Part shown: in pieces, positions 60,147 through 64,000 of the stretch
How the letters are laid out: each line of letters opens with the position of its first letter
Numbering within the stretch: position 1 is the first letter of the stretch
Assembly (NCBI GenBank): GCA_947085255.1
Contig: CAMTVQ010000004.1
Location: 124,001 to 188,000 of the forward strand
Source of the DNA: CAMTVQ01 sp947085255
Lineage (GTDB): Bacteria; Bacteroidota; Bacteroidia; Sphingobacteriales; Sphingobacteriaceae
Direction of reading: 5' to 3'
DNA: 64,000 nucleotides
Notes under the pieces: model-generated
What the model was told of the DNA's origin: nothing
Databases searched by the model: none
What the model saw: only the letters and a program-made list of their open reading frames with translations
Position numbers and translations under genes: made by a program

Positions 60147-61556
60147 GTGAAGAAGATAGATTCCTTAATTCTTAAAACCTTTATTTACCCCCTATTCTCC
60201 ACATTTAGCATCGTGCTGTTTTTACTGCTGATGCTTTTCTTGTTTAAGTACATTGATGATTTAGTGGGCAAAGGGTTTGAATGGTATGTGGTATTAGAAC
60301 TCATGTTCTATGCTTCTGCCAGTCAGGTATCGGTAGCTTTACCCTTAGCAGTACTCCTTTCGGCTATTATGACCTATGGTTCACTTGGCGAACAATACGA
60401 ATTGGTAGCACTAAAATCAGGTGGTATTTCTTTACCCCGTGCATTGGCACCCTTAGTGGTGTTAGTTTTCTTTATCAGCATTGGCGCTTTTCTCTTTTCC
60501 AACTATGTATTACCAGTAGCAAACCTAAAAATGGGGGCACTGCTACACGACGTACGCAACCAAAGACCTGCCTTTTTGCTGAAAGAAGGTATATTTTACG
60601 ACGGCATTGAAGGATACACCATCCGTATTGATAAAAAGGATGAAGATGGGGTACATTTAGCGGGCATAATGATTTATAATCACAGCGCTGGCTTGGGTAA
60701 TAGCAATGTATTAATTGCCGATTCTGGCGAGATGGTAAAATCTGCGGACAATCGCTACCTTACTTTTAAACTAAAAAACGGAATCCGTTACGAAGAGCAA
60801 GCTGGAAAAGACCAAGTTTACTACGACCCACGCCGACAATTTACTCGGATAAAATTTAAAGAACATGAAACGAAGTTTGATTTATCAGGTTTTCAGCTCA
60901 ACCGCACGGATGAATCCTTGTTCAAAAGCAATTTTTTAATGCTGAATGTAGCTCAGCTGAGTAAAGCTTCCGACTCATTAAAAATAGAGCTGACAAAACG
61001 TGATAGCTCGTATGCCTTTTTTGTAAAAACATCTTTCCGCTTCTTCAAGTCCGATTTTACCACAAAAGCTAAAGATACGATAACCTACAACTTGCCTAAA
61101 TCTGATAGAATTATGATTGGTAATGCCATGAATTCTATACGTTCTATCAAATCGTACTACACTTCTGAAAAAGAAGCACGTGGCAGTGCTTATCGGCATA
61201 TACTACGCTATATTATCGAGTTTCACCGCCGGTTTACCATCTCCATAGCCTGTTTGGTTTTCTTTATTATTGGTGCCCCATTGGGTGCTATTGTACGTAA
61301 AGGAGGCTTGGGTATGCCAGTTGTAATTGCCATTGTACTATTTATACTCAATTACATTATTTCTACTACTACCGAAAAATATTGCCGTGATGAAACACTC
61401 CCTATGGCAGGTATGTGGGTAGCTACTGCGGTGTTTACCCCAACGGGATTGTATCTGCTGTACAAGGCATCCCGCGATTCGGTATTGTTTGACATAGAAA
61501 CGTACACTCAATTCTTTAAAAGAATTTTTCAACGAAATACACGTACCGGCGCATGA
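60147..61556 (+). CDS. LptF/LptG family permease (YjgP/YjgQ)
   Basis: A 469-residue inner-membrane protein, starting with GTG at 60147; the first residues MKKIDSLILKTFIYPLFSTF are typical. Three N-terminal helices are followed by a large periplasmic beta-jellyroll (about 125-330) and three C-terminal helices, as in LptF/G. YGSLGEQYELVALKSGGISL is the cytoplasmic coupling helix that contacts LptB. This protein moves lipopolysaccharide from the inner membrane toward the Lpt bridge. Bacteroidota often encode it without the partner beside it. It overlaps the glycosyltransferase by 4 bp. Confidence 0.9.
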   Translation: MKKIDSLILKTFIYPLFSTFSIVLFLLLMLFLFKYIDDLVGKGFEWYVVLELMFYASASQVSVALPLAVLLSAIMTYGSLGEQYELVALKSGGISLPRALAPLVVLVFFISIGAFLFSNYVLPVANLKMGALLHDVRNQRPAFLLKEGIFYDGIEGYTIRIDKKDEDGVHLAGIMIYNHSAGLGNSNVLIADSGEMVKSADNRYLTFKLKNGIRYEEQAGKDQVYYDPRRQFTRIKFKEHETKFDLSGFQLNRTDESLFKSNFLMLNVAQLSKASDSLKIELTKRDSSYAFFVKTSFRFFKSDFTTKAKDTITYNLPKSDRIMIGNAMNSIRSIKSYYTSEKEARGSAYRHILRYIIEFHRRFTISIACLVFFIIGAPLGAIVRKGGLGMPVVIAIVLFILNYIISTTTEKYCRDETLPMAGMWVATAVFTPTGLYLLYKASRDSVLFDIETYTQFFKRIFQRNTRTGA

Positions 61557-62749
61557 ATATCCTGTTATTATGCAATAGAGTGCCTTATCCAGTAAACGAT
61601 GGCTGGACAATTGCCGTGTATAACATGATTAAAGGACTAGCAAAAACGGGTAATAAGGTAACTGTTTTGTGTTTTAATACCAAAAAACATTATTACCCAG
61701 AGGCAAAACTGCCGCAGGAATTGCTCGATAGCTGCGAGTTGCATACGGTATATTTAGATACAGATGTAAAACCAATAGCCGCATTCTTTAATTTATTTTC
61801 TTCGCAATCCTACCACATTACTCGGTTTATTAGCAAAGCCTTTGAGCAAAAACTACACGAATTACTACAAACCAACACCTTTGATGTTGTACAGTTTGAA
61901 GGGCTTTCGGTAACTCCTTACGTACAATTTGCACGCACTAACAGTACAGCAAAAATGGTGTACCGAGCGCATAATATAGAGCACGTTATTTGGCAACGGT
62001 TGTACCAAACTACAACGTTTTTGCCTAAAAAATTGTACTTAAAATTGCTCACAGCAAGGCTTAAAAGCTTTGAAGAAAAGCAGCTACAGTATTTCGATGC
62101 CATTGTACCCATTACCAACCAAGATAAAAGTTGGCTAAAACAATGTCAACCGCACTTACCCATTCATACTATACCTGCTGGGTTAGAATTAGATACGTTC
62201 CCTGCAGTTCAGCCTCCTGTAAATGCATATAGTATTTTTCATATTGGTGCATTAGATTGGCAGCCTAACCAAGAAGCACTAAAATGGTTTTTGACCAGTG
62301 TATGGCCTTTATTGCAAAAACAACTACCCCATCTGCAATTCTTTATTGCTGGTAAAAACACTCCAGAAGCTTATTTCAATTGGAATATTGCAGGGGTAAA
62401 AGTACTTGGACAGGTACCTAATGCGGCACAGTTTATGCAAGCGCACAATGTTATGGTGGTACCTCTTTTGTCGGGTAGTGGTATGCGCTTAAAGGTAATA
62501 GAAGGAATGGCGCTGGGTAAAACCATTGTAAGCACCACTGTTGGTGCTGAAGGAGTAATATGCAATCCTAGCGAAGATATTTTACTAGCAGATACTCCCG
62601 CCGATTTTAGCGCCGCTATTGCGTACTGTATTGCCAATGCCGAAAAAAGCGAGAAAATAGGCAAAAAAGCAGCACAAACAGCTCGTAAACATTACGAATA
62701 TTCTGCTTTAACCAATCAATTAGTTGCATTTTATCAACAATTATTATGA
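61553..62749 (+). CDS. Glycosyltransferase family 4 (GT-B)
   Basis: A 398-residue GT-B enzyme. The N-terminal RVPYPVNDGWTIAVYNMIKG is the acceptor-side glycine loop. The C-terminal half has IFHIGALDWQPNQEALKWFL and the donor-binding GSGMRLKVIEGMALGKTIVS, with Glu residues spaced as the EX7E motif. It should transfer a sugar from a nucleotide donor in synthesis of an exopolysaccharide or lipopolysaccharide. The ATGA overlaps with both neighbours support an operon with LptF/G and the family 2 enzyme. Confidence 0.92.
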   Translation: MNILLLCNRVPYPVNDGWTIAVYNMIKGLAKTGNKVTVLCFNTKKHYYPEAKLPQELLDSCELHTVYLDTDVKPIAAFFNLFSSQSYHITRFISKAFEQKLHELLQTNTFDVVQFEGLSVTPYVQFARTNSTAKMVYRAHNIEHVIWQRLYQTTTFLPKKLYLKLLTARLKSFEEKQLQYFDAIVPITNQDKSWLKQCQPHLPIHTIPAGLELDTFPAVQPPVNAYSIFHIGALDWQPNQEALKWFLTSVWPLLQKQLPHLQFFIAGKNTPEAYFNWNIAGVKVLGQVPNAAQFMQAHNVMVVPLLSGSGMRLKVIEGMALGKTIVSTTVGAEGVICNPSEDILLADTPADFSAAIAYCIANAEKSEKIGKKAAQTARKHYEYSALTNQLVAFYQQLL

Positions 62750-63912
62750 TGCTTGAGCTATTATTTTGGTTAATTGTTGGAGCTGTTTTACATAGCTATT
62801 TAGTGTTTCCATTGGTATTGCAGCTGTTTGCCGCTACAAAAAAGCAAAACGAACTTACCTACAGTTCAACCGATGAATTGCCTCATATAGCCATTATTTT
62901 AGCGGTATATAACGAAGAGTTGGTTATTGAACAAAAACTACAAAGCACTTTTACAACCAATTATCCGCTCGATAAGCTAACGTTTTTAATAGGCTCCGAT
63001 GCCTCCACCGATACTACCAACGCTATTATTACCGATTGGCAACAGCGCTACCCGCAAATTAAGTTTAGCCAATTTTCGGCACGTACGGGCAAAGCGGGCA
63101 TTGTAACCCAGCTAATAAATGAGGCAGAGGCAAAAATTTTTATACTAACCGATGCCAACGTATTTTTTACCACAACTACCCTATTTGAGTTGGTAAAACA
63201 TTTTAAAAATCCTGCAATAGCTCAAGTAGGAGCAAATATTCTTAATCCGCAGCATAAAAAAGAGGGTATATCTTTTCAAGAGAAATCGTACTTGAGCCGT
63301 GAAAATTTAATGAAATACCAAGAAGGCATTATATGGGGCAGCATGATTGGTGCATTTGGTGGATGCTATGCTATTCGTAAATCGTATTGCACAACCGTAC
63401 CTGCAACGTATTTAATGGAAGATTTTTTTATATCCATGTATGCGCTTAGCAAAGGCGGAAAGGCAATAAACGAACTGCAAGCCGTTTGCTATGAAGATGT
63501 TTCTAACAAGATTTCTGAGGAGTTTAGGCGCAAGGTTCGTATATCTTCGGGCAATTTTCAAAATTTACACCATTACCGTTCATTACTATGGCGGTTCAAT
63601 GGCTTATCTTTTTGTTTTTGGTCGCACAAGGTATTGCGTTGGTATGGGCCTTTTTTTATTTTATCGGCCTTGTTCTTAAGTGGTATTTTAGCATTAGTAA
63701 GCAACTTTTATGCTGCTTTATTGTTAGTACAGATACTATTGTTAGCCATTCCGCTACTCGATGTAGTATTGCGTAGTATGGGTGTGCACAATAAACTCTT
63801 CAGATTTATTACGCATTTTTACCTCATGAATTTAGCATTGCTCATAGGTTGGGTAAAATATGCAAGAGGAATTAAAGCAAGCATTTGGGTACCCACGCAG
63901 CGCAATCAGTAG
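62746..63912 (+). CDS. Glycosyltransferase family 2 (membrane GT-A)
   Basis: A 388-residue enzyme with an N-terminal helix (LELLFWLIVGAVLHSYLVF). The GT-A domain has IAIILAVYNEELVIEQKLQS, FLIGSDASTDTTN and LTDANVFF (a DxN/DxD type metal site). A later WGSMIGAFGGCYAIRKSYC and MEDFFISMYALSKGGK contain the catalytic Asp (ED) region. C-terminal helices at about 300-375 suggest a processive or membrane-bound type like cellulose-synthase relatives, but the QxxRW motif is replaced by FRRKVRISSGN. Sugar and product unknown. Confidence 0.92.
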   Translation: MMLELLFWLIVGAVLHSYLVFPLVLQLFAATKKQNELTYSSTDELPHIAIILAVYNEELVIEQKLQSTFTTNYPLDKLTFLIGSDASTDTTNAIITDWQQRYPQIKFSQFSARTGKAGIVTQLINEAEAKIFILTDANVFFTTTTLFELVKHFKNPAIAQVGANILNPQHKKEGISFQEKSYLSRENLMKYQEGIIWGSMIGAFGGCYAIRKSYCTTVPATYLMEDFFISMYALSKGGKAINELQAVCYEDVSNKISEEFRRKVRISSGNFQNLHHYRSLLWRFNGLSFCFWSHKVLRWYGPFFILSALFLSGILALVSNFYAALLLVQILLLAIPLLDVVLRSMGVHNKLFRFITHFYLMNLALLIGWVKYARGIKASIWVPTQRNQ

Positions 63913-63943
63913 CAGGTACATAATTTACGAGTAAATAAAAAAC

Positions 63944-64000
63944 ATGTTTAATACTATAGAAGAAGCCATTGCCGATATTAAAGCTGGAAAAGCAATAATT
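63944..64000 (+). CDS. ribB: 3,4-dihydroxy-2-butanone 4-phosphate synthase, N-terminus (partial)
   Basis: Only the first 19 residues are in the window: MFNTIEEAIADIKAGKAII. This is the usual start of Bacteroidota RibB or bifunctional RibBA, the riboflavin synthesis enzyme acting on ribulose 5-phosphate. Whether a GTP cyclohydrolase II domain follows cannot be seen. The ATG is 31 bp after the glycosyltransferase stop. Confidence 0.8.
   Translation, partial: MFNTIEEAIADIKAGKAII

Overview
The window is about 38-40% GC by eye and clearly comes from a member of the Bacteroidota. Four secreted proteins carry type IX secretion (T9SS) C-terminal signals. Several promoters have the Bacteroidota -7 element TAnnTTTG with a TTG-type -33 element. 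There are TonB-dependent receptors with carboxypeptidase-like N-terminal domains, a DUF2723 membrane protein, a CCDC81-type HU/SPOR protein and no Shine-Dalgarno preference. It looks like an ordinary chromosome with no phage or IS transposase. I do not assign a genus.

Layout. 1-7.9 kb: end of a polyprenyl synthase, a TerC-family membrane protein and a 2179-residue T9SS surface protein. 8-14.8 kb, minus strand: the 2-oxoglutarate dehydrogenase locus (sucA, sucB, then two small interposed genes, then lpd), with a terminator hairpin after each of the last four. 14.9-26.1 kb, plus strand: a TonB-dependent receptor, then an apparent eight-gene envelope operon (TPR protein, beta-barrel protein, HU/SPOR protein, TolQ/ExbB, TolR/ExbD, TonB-like protein, enoyl-CoA hydratase-like protein). 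26.1-38.3 kb: Nudix and pyrE (divergent, 1 bp apart), small proteins, DUF2723 protein, RluB-type pseudouridine synthase with a repetitive tail, lytic transglycosylase, uvrA. 38.4-45.5 kb: FG-GAP surface protein, PhnA-like protein, trxB, and a DM13-YHS-DoxX operon. 45.5-50.8 kb: a secreted HExxH protein, a tightly overlapping operon (DinB, NRDE, DinB, membrane ATP-grasp, Crp/Fnr), a cation transporter and a Cys-rich copper-storage-like protein. 52.1-58.4 kb: a probable iron-regulated operon (DUF4856 lipoprotein, imelysin-like lipoprotein, HTTM gamma-carboxylase homologue, FecA-like receptor). 58.5-64 kb: lipoprotein, GIY-YIG protein, tRNA-Met(CAT) bracketed by tRNA-like repeats, START-like protein, LptF/G permease, two glycosyltransferases and the start of ribB.

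The strongest candidates for something new are: (i) the 52.1-58.4 kb operon, whose HTTM protein keeps the lysine aligned with the vitamin K carboxylase catalytic base and whose promoter overlaps a 19-bp palindrome; (ii) two degenerate tRNA-Met-like repeats with a TCCGCCTAGGCGGA palindrome around tRNA-Met, one supplying the C-terminus of the GIY-YIG protein; (iii) a 7-bp tandem repeat inside sucB; (iv) a zeta-toxin-like gene with its middle missing; (v) the DinB-NRDE-DinB-ATP-grasp-Crp operon. Family names come from sequence recognition only; no database search was run.
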